64,000 nucleotides of DNA from the NCBI RefSeq assembly GCF_002849655.1, contig NZ_PDNW01000007.1, forward strand, positions 124,001 through 188,000, read 5' to 3'. Shown one piece after another: positions 28,826 to 36,486 of this stretch. The stretch's first letter is position 1. Each line of letters opens with the position of its first letter. Below the pieces are notes generated by a model. The model saw only the letters and a list, made by a program, of their open reading frames with translations, made no database searches and was not told the DNA's origin. This DNA is from Pollutimonas subterranea (lineage in GTDB: Bacteria > Pseudomonadota > Gammaproteobacteria > Burkholderiales > Burkholderiaceae_B). The translations under genes were made by a program, and so were the position numbers.

Positions 28826-30697
28826 ATGATCAAGACACTGACGGGACCACAATTTTCCAGCACCTTCTGCTTGAGGCCTGAGCAGTTTGCCTGGTTCCTC
28901 GGTGCCGGGGCTTCGGCCGCAGCCGGTATTCCGACCGGCTATTCAATGATCCTGGACTTTAAGAAGCGCTTGTTCTGCCAACTATCCAGGATCAGTCTCC
29001 GTGAAGTAGATGCCAACGATCCGCTATGGCAACAGCGCATCGACTTGTTCTTCAGCACACGTTCGGAGTTGCCGGCACCTGACGATCCCACTGAATACGC
29101 AAGGGCTTTTGAGGCGATATATCCGACTGCGGCAGACCGCCGTACCTGCATAGAGCAGGCGGTCACCAGAGGTACACCGTCCTTTGCCCACCGCGTACTT
29201 GCCGCACTGTTGACAACCCGCCGGATTCCTTGCGTATTCACGACCAATTTCGACCAGTTGGTCGAGACAGCGACCACCCTGACCGACCAGTTGGTGCCAG
29301 CTAACGAGCGCGCAAACATGACGACTGCCGCCATTGACAATGCCGAGCGTGCCGAACGCTGCCTGCGGGAGTCAAGCTGGCCATTTCTAGCCAAGCTGCA
29401 TGGCGACTTCCAGTCAGTTGAACTGAAAAATACGACCGAAGAGTTGAGGGAGCAGGATGTTCGGATGCGACGCGTTCTCGGTGCCGCCTGCGCACGTTTC
29501 GGGCTTGTGGTAGTCGGCTACAGTGGCCGCGACGAATCGGTCATGGCTGCGCTAACCGAAGCATTGGCGCAACCGAATGCCTTTCCAGGCGGGATTTATT
29601 GGGTAACGCGTTCGGCAAGCTCTGTTCTGCCTGCTGTCAGTGAGTTACTTGAGAAGGCTGCCCAGTCGGGTGTGACAACAGCGATTGTCGAATCGCCCAC
29701 GTTCGATGAATTAGCCGGAGACATCATCGACGGAATAAGCCTGCCGCCGGTTTTGTTGCAGCATGTTCAGGAGTCGAGACCGACCCAGATACTGGCAGAG
29801 CTGCCATTACCTGCTCGGGAGCAGCGCAGTTTTCCAGTGCTGCAGTGTTCGGCGATCCCGATCCTCTCTATGCCCAAACAGGCGCGTCGTATTGAGATCA
29901 ATACCGTAATCACGACGGTTCGTGCCCGGGAGCTGGTTCGTGATGCGAAAGCAAGGGCTGTGGTAGCCAGTGTTGGTCGTGAAATCGCCGCTTTTGGTTC
30001 CGACGCGGAATTGCTTAGGGCGTTCGCACCTGTCGGAGGAAAGATCGCTGGAACCATTGACCTTCATCCCGATACCGATAGTTGGGCGCTGGGATTGCTT
30101 TACGACGCCTTGACTTGGGCAATTAGCAGAGGCAGGCCCTTGTTGCCGCGCTTGAGGCGCAAAGGGCATGCGATCATCGTGGCAAGCGGCCTGCCAACGG
30201 ATAGCCCGGAACGGGTGGCAGCGCGCAAAGAGAAGTTGTCACACCTCCGGCAAGCGTATTCAACACCGTTGTCGGGAACGGTGGAGGGGTACGGCTATCC
30301 CTTCAGCGAAGGGGTGCAAATTCGGCTGGATTGCGTGGCGAATCGCTGGTGGTGTGCATTCGAGCCGTTTACTTATGTTGAACTGCCTCGCACGGAGGCC
30401 GGTGATGGGGCGAGTCATGACGAAGGCGATGACAACGTCGCATCTTTCGTGCGCCGTGCAAATCCCATCATGGATTGGCAGCGTGAACGATGGGCAGGAC
30501 GACGAAACAAGGAATGGGCACGAATCATTGCGGGATGGGCGAAACTCTTGCCGGGCAGTCACGATGGTGTCGTCAAAGCCATTAGCCTCAGGGAGGACTC
30601 AGGGCCAGGGCAGGATGCGGAGTTTCGACTGTCGCCAGTGACTGCGTGGAGCCGGCCAAGCCACGACCATGATTATTTTCAACGGAGCGGGCGATGA
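28826..30697 (+). CDS. SIR2-APAZ effector subunit of a short Argonaute (SPARSA) system
   Basis: A 623-residue two-domain protein. The N-terminal SIR2 domain has FLGAGASAAAGIP (24-36), TTNFDQL (139-145; Asn and Asp of the NAD site) and the catalytic His in KLHGDF (His192). From about residue 330 the sequence fits an APAZ domain (analogue of PAZ, equivalent to Argonaute N/L1/L2 regions). In known SPARSA systems this subunit degrades NAD+ when the partner Argonaute senses invader DNA with a guide, causing abortive death. AAGGA precedes ATG 28826, and the stop overlaps the Argonaute ATG by 4 nt. Confidence 0.9.
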   Translation: MIKTLTGPQFSSTFCLRPEQFAWFLGAGASAAAGIPTGYSMILDFKKRLFCQLSRISLREVDANDPLWQQRIDLFFSTRSELPAPDDPTEYARAFEAIYPTAADRRTCIEQAVTRGTPSFAHRVLAALLTTRRIPCVFTTNFDQLVETATTLTDQLVPANERANMTTAAIDNAERAERCLRESSWPFLAKLHGDFQSVELKNTTEELREQDVRMRRVLGAACARFGLVVVGYSGRDESVMAALTEALAQPNAFPGGIYWVTRSASSVLPAVSELLEKAAQSGVTTAIVESPTFDELAGDIIDGISLPPVLLQHVQESRPTQILAELPLPAREQRSFPVLQCSAIPILSMPKQARRIEINTVITTVRARELVRDAKARAVVASVGREIAAFGSDAELLRAFAPVGGKIAGTIDLHPDTDSWALGLLYDALTWAISRGRPLLPRLRRKGHAIIVASGLPTDSPERVAARKEKLSHLRQAYSTPLSGTVEGYGYPFSEGVQIRLDCVANRWWCAFEPFTYVELPRTEAGDGASHDEGDDNVASFVRRANPIMDWQRERWAGRRNKEWARIIAGWAKLLPGSHDGVVKAISLREDSGPGQDAEFRLSPVTAWSRPSHDHDYFQRSGR

Positions 30698-32151
30698 GTG
30701 CAGACTATAGCGCATCGAAGTTGCCGCCCTTCTCTCTGCTGGAAGAGCCGCTGCTGACCTTCAATACGGAAGACACTTCGCTGGACGTGAACCCCTTGCG
30801 GGGAATCGTTCAGCATGGTGCGTACAGTAGTTCGATCTTTCCAACTTACACACCTGAACTTCGTATTGCGACGGTAGGCCCGGTCGGTGGCTGGAACAAC
30901 CTTCGCACATTGGTCAATACGCTGCGATCCAGCCACGCGCCTTCAGATCGAAAACAGTATGTACCGGCGTTCCGTGGCTTCGAAAATACATTCAATGTTC
31001 CTCTGGTCGCTGCCAAAACCGGAGAAGCGCATGTCAAGCTGCCGGATGATGTTGGGTCTTTGGGGCCGGAAGGCCCGCCGCATATCCGTTTACTGCACGC
31101 GTTGCGTACGGCGATGCAACGCCTGGCATTGGTACGTGATCACTTCGATGTCGTACTGGTACATCTACCGGATGCTTGGCAGATTGCATTTCGTACACCT
31201 GGCTTTGATGCGCACGATGCACTCAAGGCAATAGGTGCGGGGCACGGTATTCCCACCCAAGTCATCAACGATCGCGTTTTCACATTTGGTTATAAGGCTT
31301 CATTGGCGTGGCGTCTGTCCATTGCACTCTATGTAAAGGCTGGCGGCATTCCTTGGAAGTTAGCTCCATTGAAGGGCGTCCCCGAGAATACGGCATACAT
31401 CGGATTAGCCTATGCACTGAGGGGAAATCCGCAAGAAGCGCATTACGTGACCTGCTGCTCGCAGGTTTTTGATGCTGATGGCGGGGGCATGCAGTTCGTC
31501 GCCTTCGAGGCGCGTGATCCCGTCAAAGACGTTGATGAGGCGCGCCGAAATCCATTTCTTAGTCGAAGTGACATGCGTGCGGTGCTTGCGCGGAGCCTGA
31601 CCCTTTATCAAAGTCGTAATGGAGGCATGCTGCCACGCCGTCTGGTCGTCCATAAGACCACATCGTTCAAGCCAGAAGAACTGGAAGGTGCGTTGGATGC
31701 GCTCTCCGCTATTCAGGAGGTTGAGTGTGTCGAAGTGGCCAGCAACGCCGGATGGCGAGGCGTTTGGTTGCAAGAAAGCCGCAATCCCACGCCGCAGAGG
31801 AAAAGTGAGCCTGATGGTTACCCTGTGCCGCGAGGCGCAGTGATGCAGCGTTCGGGGAAGTCAGCGCTAGTTTGGGTTGCTGGCAATGCACCTCGTGCAG
31901 CATCTCGTGGCGATTATTACCAGGGTGGAAAAAGCATTCCGCGCCCAATCAACATCGTGCGATACGCGGGCATCGGGCCGATTGAACTGACTGCATTCGA
32001 AGCGCTTGCTCTGACAAAGATGGACTGGAACAACGATGCGCTTTACGACCCAGTTCCGGTCACGATTCGGTATTCACAACGGCTGGCAAGAACCATTGCG
32101 AATGTCCCAACACTGCCAGGAAATGCTTACGCATACCGGTTGTTTATGTGA
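30694..32151 (+). CDS. Short prokaryotic Argonaute (MID-PIWI), SPARSA partner
   Basis: A 485-residue protein with the MID and PIWI parts of Argonaute only: the length and pairing with SIR2-APAZ define a short pAgo. Recognisable segments include FDVVLVHLPDAWQ, HGIPTQVINDRVF (MID), YVKAGGIPWKL, YIGLAYALRG, LPRRLVVHKTTSFKPEE and, near the end, RPINIVRYAGIGPIELTAFEALALTK (given here in parts as RYAGIG and EALALTKMDWNND). Short pAgos lack a working DEDX nuclease tetrad and serve as guide-directed sensors. It forms an obligate pair with the upstream gene through a 4-nt overlap. Confidence 0.9.
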   Translation: MSADYSASKLPPFSLLEEPLLTFNTEDTSLDVNPLRGIVQHGAYSSSIFPTYTPELRIATVGPVGGWNNLRTLVNTLRSSHAPSDRKQYVPAFRGFENTFNVPLVAAKTGEAHVKLPDDVGSLGPEGPPHIRLLHALRTAMQRLALVRDHFDVVLVHLPDAWQIAFRTPGFDAHDALKAIGAGHGIPTQVINDRVFTFGYKASLAWRLSIALYVKAGGIPWKLAPLKGVPENTAYIGLAYALRGNPQEAHYVTCCSQVFDADGGGMQFVAFEARDPVKDVDEARRNPFLSRSDMRAVLARSLTLYQSRNGGMLPRRLVVHKTTSFKPEELEGALDALSAIQEVECVEVASNAGWRGVWLQESRNPTPQRKSEPDGYPVPRGAVMQRSGKSALVWVAGNAPRAASRGDYYQGGKSIPRPINIVRYAGIGPIELTAFEALALTKMDWNNDALYDPVPVTIRYSQRLARTIANVPTLPGNAYAYRLFM

Positions 32152-32155
32152 AGTA

Positions 32156-33019
32156 CTAGCGCCCACAGTAGACCGATACGATCCCTGTACGATTGTGGCC
32201 AAGCTCCTTGCTGATGCGTTCGCGAGCTTCGGTGTCGCGTAAGCGTTGTGACATTGTCAGCGATTGGCGTTGCGGTCCGCCTGCCGCTGGAGCTTTCCAA
32301 TCCGTCAAGGCTTCATAGCGACTTTGAGCATACTGATGGCGTAGTCCATGCATATGGCTCAGACCTGCCGCCTTGCACTGCCCATCGTAGACGTGCCGTT
32401 GCTGGATGTAGGTCTTGTTTGCCGGGATCAATGATCCTGTGCCTGCCAGGTGGTGTGCTGCCTGGAGCGCGTCGCGTTGCTCTGTCGTGGTGATGGGCAC
32501 AGTTCGCTCCCGGCCACCCTTCGTCCACGACCCCTTGAGGGCGATGTGGTCGCCCCGATCTGCATAGCTGGGCTGGAACTTGATCGCCTCCTCCCGGCGC
32601 AATCCGAAGGCGGCCTGTAGCTGAAGGCTCATGCGCACATGGGCATCGGTGACCTGTCCAAGGCCTGTGCCCAGTTCCCGGGCCTTGCTTACGTTGGTCA
32701 CATAGCGGCGCTCGGCCACGCCAAGCTGCGTATTGTCCGCCGGCAAGATGCCAGACTTGCCGATCTTCTCGACCCACCAGCGCAGGTGAGAGAGCCGATT
32801 CTTGATGGTGCCGGACGACAAGCCTTCGCCCTGCCAGCGTTCCAGCAGCGCCTGGACGTGCTTGCCCTTGAGCGACGAGGCCTTCATCTGCCGGAAACCG
32901 GCCTCGCGTAGTTGCCGCGCAGCCAGTGCGAGAGAACGCATCCGGTCGGCCTGCGTGGTGTAGCTACCGTCACGGTTGCGCTGGCAAAGCTGCCGCAAGG
33001 TGTAGGTCAAGTCGTCCAT
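32156..33019 (-). CDS. Tyrosine recombinase/integrase-domain protein
   Basis: A 287-residue tyrosine recombinase. The catalytic set is visible: Arg in FGLRREEAIKF, Lys in the SWTKGGRERTVPI hairpin, HGLRHQYAQ (HxxR), LGHNR and Tyr in IVSVYCGR near the C-terminus. The N-terminal third is a SAM-like core-binding domain. It is convergent with the Argonaute gene, 4 nt away. Similar short integrase-domain proteins occur in integrative elements of Proteobacteria; it may mobilise part of the island or resolve multimers. No stop codons or frameshifts are seen. Confidence 0.87.
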   Translation of the reverse strand: MDDLTYTLRQLCQRNRDGSYTTQADRMRSLALAARQLREAGFRQMKASSLKGKHVQALLERWQGEGLSSGTIKNRLSHLRWWVEKIGKSGILPADNTQLGVAERRYVTNVSKARELGTGLGQVTDAHVRMSLQLQAAFGLRREEAIKFQPSYADRGDHIALKGSWTKGGRERTVPITTTEQRDALQAAHHLAGTGSLIPANKTYIQQRHVYDGQCKAAGLSHMHGLRHQYAQSRYEALTDWKAPAAGGPQRQSLTMSQRLRDTEARERISKELGHNRTGIVSVYCGR

Positions 33020-33620
33020 CTTCCGGCCTCCAAGCCAAGCGCCGTACTGCGTTGTCCTGAAATTCAGTGGTTAGTGTTGGTGCCAACTCGCCAAAGCGAG
33101 ATCCCGTGAGGGCAAGGGCATGGTGTTCAGGAGACACCAGAGCCTCGAATGAGGCGTCCGTCTTGCTCCCTGCTGGAAGCCCGGACGGAGGTACTACAAG
33201 AAGAAAGTGATGCGAATGTGGACAAGTTCTCCTATGAAGTGAGTGGGATGAGAAATGCAGCGGGAGCCCTGCGCGTTGCACAGGGGCAATTGCCGCAAAG
33301 GACAGTGCGCCAGGCGGCGCGGTAGGGATGAGTTCAAACAGACGAAGAAGGCTCCGCCCGGGGTAGGGCCGGTATGCGGTCGGAGCCTGGGCATACCTGG
33401 GGTGGCTCCACCCTGTCGGGCCAGCGCTTGCAGGAACCTGCGCTGTTGGGGTTGCCGATGTACGAAGCCCATCGGTCTTGGCAACTGCCCGGTCAGTGTA
33501 GGGCGGCCATCATCATGTCTGCCGCACGCAATAGGATTCGGTATTCGCCCGCATTGTTGCGGGCGTGAGCGGGGGCGTCACTGCGGCGTGCAGTGACGCC
33601 CCGTTTCTCGGCAGCATTTA
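33020..33620. other. Gene-free structured region between the recombinase and replication genes
   Basis: No convincing gene is present in 600 bp. The segment 33350-33602 is dense in perfect inverted repeats: GGCTCCG/CGGAGCC (33350, 33381), GGGTGG/CCACCC (33400, 33408), AGCGC/GCGCT around GCAGG/CCTGC (33423-33444), GTTGCCGATG with CATCGG and GGCAAC (33451-33485), CCCGCA/TGCGGG (about 33548-33562) and a 13-bp perfect hairpin GGGGCGTCACTGC/GCAGTGACGCCCC (33572-33584, 33590-33602). The last may end the minus-strand replication gene; the rest could be a non-coding RNA or an origin. Confidence 0.55.
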
Positions 33621-34772
33621 CTACGCAGGATGCGGCTGCCATCCCCTGGCCTGCATTGCCTGCGCTGCGATGTCCCCAGCGTTCGTCGAGGCGTTCATGA
33701 TCTTGCGGATGTTGGCGATGTGCGCCAGGGCGGTTTCACGCGATGCCGGTTGCGCAGTCGGTGCCGGGTGGGCTTCGGTGCGCGGTGGAGCTGCAGGCCG
33801 ATTCTCGGCAGTCCGCGGGGTGGCAGACGCCTCCTTGCGTCCTGCCCACGGACGGAACTCGCCCGCAAAAACGCGCTTCACCAAGGCGAAGAAGTAGGCC
33901 ACGACATTGCGCACGGTGCCGCTCTGGCTACGTGCCTGCAATTCGTCGAGCACTTCCTGGCGATGCTGCGGCGGCAGCCGCCGCAAGGCGGCCTGCACGT
34001 CCTTTTGCTGATCTGCCTGGGCATTGCTCAGGCAAGGCGGCAAGCTCACCGACTGCGATGCTGAATCGCCTTCGCGCGCGCGGTACGTACGTTCTTTTTT
34101 ATACATATACGTCTTATACGTACTGTCCTGCTCAGCCGTCATGTGGCGAGCGTGTTCGGTCTGTTGCGGAACAAGCGTGCTGCCAGCGGAATCGCCAGAC
34201 AATGGCAGTGGGTCGGCTGCCTCGCTCGCCTGCGACGGCGGCGTAGGGGGCAAATCATCGTCATCGTGACGCTGATCGTGGGCCGCAATGGAAGCGGCTT
34301 CAGGTGCCTGCGCCAGCGTTGCCTGAATGTGGACAGCCACCCGATCCACCTGGTTGTTTTCGTGGCCGATAGACGCTTGCAGAAGCGCGGACAGGCTGGC
34401 ATCGAGCGCGCAGGCTTGTTGGAAGTCCAGGGTGCTTTCGTGAACCTGATACAGCTCGCTGAGCACATGGCCGGTAAGGGGATCGCGTTGCTGGCCCACC
34501 AGACTGATCCACCCCGTCAGCCGAAGCACGACGAGAACGCGCCGGGCCGTCTCGTACCCGGCCCGCTGCCCCAGCGGGGTAGAGGTGAGATAGCGGCGCA
34601 ACTGCCCCAGGTTCGCCAGCGGGCTGATGCCTTCCGCAGAGCGCAGCATGCGCAGAACCTGCCAGCCATTGCGCTCCAGCGGTGTGAGGCGGGCGTCGAG
34701 CATGAGCGCGGCCGGCGTGGTGAAGAGGGCGTCCTGCCCCAGCGGGTTGTGGCGGGTGTGATGGTCTGCCAT
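33621..34772 (-). CDS. STY4528-family pathogenicity-island replication protein
   Basis: A 383-residue protein starting MADHHTRHNPLGQDALF. The N-terminal LDARLTPLERNGWQVLRMLRS and LGQLRRYLTSTPLGQRAGYETARRVLVVLRLTGWISLV (shown in part) form a winged-helix-like DNA-binding region as in STY4528 proteins of SPI-7/ICE-type islands. A long low-complexity linker and a helical C-terminus follow. ATG 34772 is preceded by GGAG on the minus strand; the frame is open further up but without family-like sequence. The usual neighbours (parB, topB, ssb) are absent, so this is a remnant of a larger integrative element. Confidence 0.78.
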   Translation of the reverse strand: MADHHTRHNPLGQDALFTTPAALMLDARLTPLERNGWQVLRMLRSAEGISPLANLGQLRRYLTSTPLGQRAGYETARRVLVVLRLTGWISLVGQQRDPLTGHVLSELYQVHESTLDFQQACALDASLSALLQASIGHENNQVDRVAVHIQATLAQAPEAASIAAHDQRHDDDDLPPTPPSQASEAADPLPLSGDSAGSTLVPQQTEHARHMTAEQDSTYKTYMYKKERTYRAREGDSASQSVSLPPCLSNAQADQQKDVQAALRRLPPQHRQEVLDELQARSQSGTVRNVVAYFFALVKRVFAGEFRPWAGRKEASATPRTAENRPAAPPRTEAHPAPTAQPASRETALAHIANIRKIMNASTNAGDIAAQAMQARGWQPHPA

Positions 34773-35136
34773 GAGAGTTCTCCAAGGTATGGGCCACGGC
34801 GGCCCGTTTCCCTGCATCTCATCGCGTACCGTTCCATGCGTCAGCCAACAATGCGGTCTGCGCCATACCCGTTTTATCCGGCAGGCGCAGCGTTGGCATC
34901 CGCATCCAAACTGATCTATCATCCCGATACCCCCTTGGGGGTACAACTGGGGGTACTTCCAGCGATTCCCACGAAGGCCGTGGCCCGATTTCCCCGGGAA
35001 ACCTAGTGTTCACGGGCCTTTGCCAACCGATCAATGTTTGACCGTGGCGGTGAAAGAAGTCTGCACGGAAGGCCATCGCCTGAACGGATTGAACGGTGTC
35101 AGGCCGGCGGCAGCGATACGAATGTAGGTAATCGAT
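34773..35136. other. Gene-free stretch upstream of the replication gene
   Basis: No gene is seen. It holds the right-hand GGGGGTA cluster (34928-34956) and otherwise unremarkable sequence, including a small hairpin TTTCCCCGGGAAA at about 34990. It may contain the promoter of the minus-strand replication gene and the right end of the inner island. Confidence 0.5.
34928..34956. repeat. GGGGGTA repeat cluster, right-hand copy
   Basis: TACCCCC and GGGGGTA form an inverted pair (34928-34943), followed by a further direct copy TGGGGGTAC (34948-34956). The same heptamer occurs three times at 17173-17213 beside the integrase. The two clusters bracket all complete cargo genes, so they are candidate island ends or arm sites. 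Confidence 0.5.
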
Positions 35137-35140
35137 TTGC

Positions 35141-35178
35141 TAAATGGGGTAAACTACACTGTGATTACCCCATTTACG
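35141..35178. promoter_or_regulatory. TTACCCCATTT inverted repeat upstream of the YhcG remnant
   Basis: TAAATGGGGTAA (35141-35152) and TTACCCCATTTA (35165-35176) form a perfect 12-bp inverted repeat with a 12-nt spacer that holds a weak -10-like TACACT (35155-35160). The half-site is the one seen at the fic promoter. It looks like a dimeric regulator operator. Confidence 0.5.
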
Positions 35179-35263
35179 TGTTCCGATGATGATCGTCACG
35201 CGCTGATACAATTGTCGGTTCAGTATGTGATTGGAGCTTGTTTGATCATGCACTGCATTGTCT

Positions 35264-35932
35264 GTGTCCGACATCAAGCAGCGCGTCCGCCATGTCCACA
35301 CGCGGGCCATGCTGTCGGTCAACGCGGAAAAGGCTTTTCAGAGCGCAACATCAAGCGCATGCTGGCCTTTTACCGCGAGTATCCGCATCTAGACGTCAGC
35401 ACCGGGAGTGCAGGGAATGTGCCACAGGCTGTGGCACAAATCGCCACCAAGGAAAAAGGGCCACAGGCTGTGGCACAAAGGCAGCAGGAGCCCGCAGCAC
35501 CACCGGACGCCGCGTCGGCGTTCCCGCCCGAGCTGCTGCGGTCGCTGCCATGGGGCCACTACGCCGAGCTGATCGCCAAGGTTAAGGACCCGGCCACGCG
35601 CCGGTGGTACATGCGCGCTGCTATCGAGAACGGCTGGAGCCGCAATATTGTGCTAGTGCAGATCGAAATCGCCGCACACCGGCGGCAGGGCCAAGCCGCG
35701 AACAAGTAACGTCGTGGACGACAAGCTGCGCCACGACACCGATAAGCCCACCATCGGCCTGATCCTGTGCCAGCAATCCAACCGCGTGCTGGCCGAATAT
35801 GCCTTACGCGGCGTGGACAAACCTATTGGCGTTTCCAGCTTCGAGCTTACCCGTGCCCTGCCGGACACCCTGCAAACCAGCCTCCCCAGCATCGAACAGA
35901 TCGAGCGCGAACTGGGAGGCGAACATGAATAA
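35264..35932 (+). pseudogene. Decayed YhcG/DUF1016-type PD-(D/E)XK nuclease gene
   Basis: Three pieces of a DUF1016 protein are recognisable. The N-terminus is in one frame from GTG 35264 (SDIKQRVRHVHTRAMLSVNAE). GFSERNIKRMLAFYREYPHL to LPWGHYAELIAKVKDPATRRWYM and NGWSRNIVLVQIE follow in a second frame, ending at TAA 35707-35709. The C-terminus KPTIGLILCQQSNRVLAEYALRG runs to TAA 35932. The helical part between pieces one and two and the whole nuclease core between pieces two and three are missing, so at least two deletions and a frame change occurred. Such nucleases often accompany type I restriction systems. A palindrome, CCACAGGCTGTGG, occurs twice (about 35422 and 35461). Confidence 0.8.
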
Positions 35933-35959
35933 GCCCACCGCCGAACCCGATTTCCTCTT

Positions 35960-36321
35960 TTGAGAGATCGTCCCAATAAGCCTTCAATGCAGCGTATTTC
36001 GGGCCGAAGGCATCCTCGTAGATGTCGCCGTTCTGGATGATGCAGGCGGCAATCCGCTCGGGGTTCCGAATAGCCAGTCTTAAACCGATCTGCGAGCCGA
36101 AATCATGCAAGTAGATTGCAAATCGCTCGACCCCCAGGCACGCGACAAATCGTTCGAGGAAGCGTGCGTAGCCGTCAAACGTATAGGGAAAGTGATCGGG
36201 CGTGGCACTGTAACCACAGCCCGGGAAGTCGGGCGCCAGCAGTCTCCATCGGTCGCTGAGCGCCGCCATATAGTTGCGAAACTCATAGGATGAACACGGA
36301 TAGCCATGCCAGCCTGATTGT
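35960..36321 (-). pseudogene. Alpha/beta-hydrolase fragment, truncated at both ends
   Basis: The minus strand encodes an internal part of a haloalkane dehalogenase/epoxide hydrolase-like protein: GWHGYPCSSYEFRNYMAAL, the DFPGCGYSATPDHFPYTFDGYARF cap-proximal region (shown partly) and the nucleophile elbow LHDFGSQIGLRLA, then RNPERIAACIIQNGDIYEDAFG. Upstream, the frame hits a stop just before the HG motif, so the N-terminus is missing. Downstream, similarity ends at AYWDDLSKE (about 35960), where island sequence starts. It is a remnant and not a functional gene. Its left end marks an insertion or deletion junction. Confidence 0.75.
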
Positions 36322-36486
36322 CAATCTGTTGCGACTGTCGGGTCTATTGTCGTGCAATCTGAAACCAATTAAAAGAAAAAGCGAGGAGCAACGGTACAAA
36401 ACTGGATTGATGTAATAGTAGTTTGATAGTAGCGTACAGGGCTGGCGTATTGTCATAGTCGAACAAGCCACTCTGGAGACAAGAGA

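Noticed and set aside
33194-33484. A 96-codon minus-strand frame in the structured region
   Set aside because: No RBS or family-like sequence; it covers the hairpin cluster, which explains the base pattern better.
17024-35136. Direct repeats marking exact att sites of the island
   Set aside because: By eye I could not find a convincing core duplication between the left and right flanks; only the GGGGGTA clusters are shared.
35418-35478. Paired CCACAGGCTGTGG palindromes as mobile REP elements
   Set aside because: They encode a repeated Pro-Gln-Ala-Val-Ala-Gln within the DUF1016 reading frame, a segment typical of such proteins, so they are probably coding repeats.
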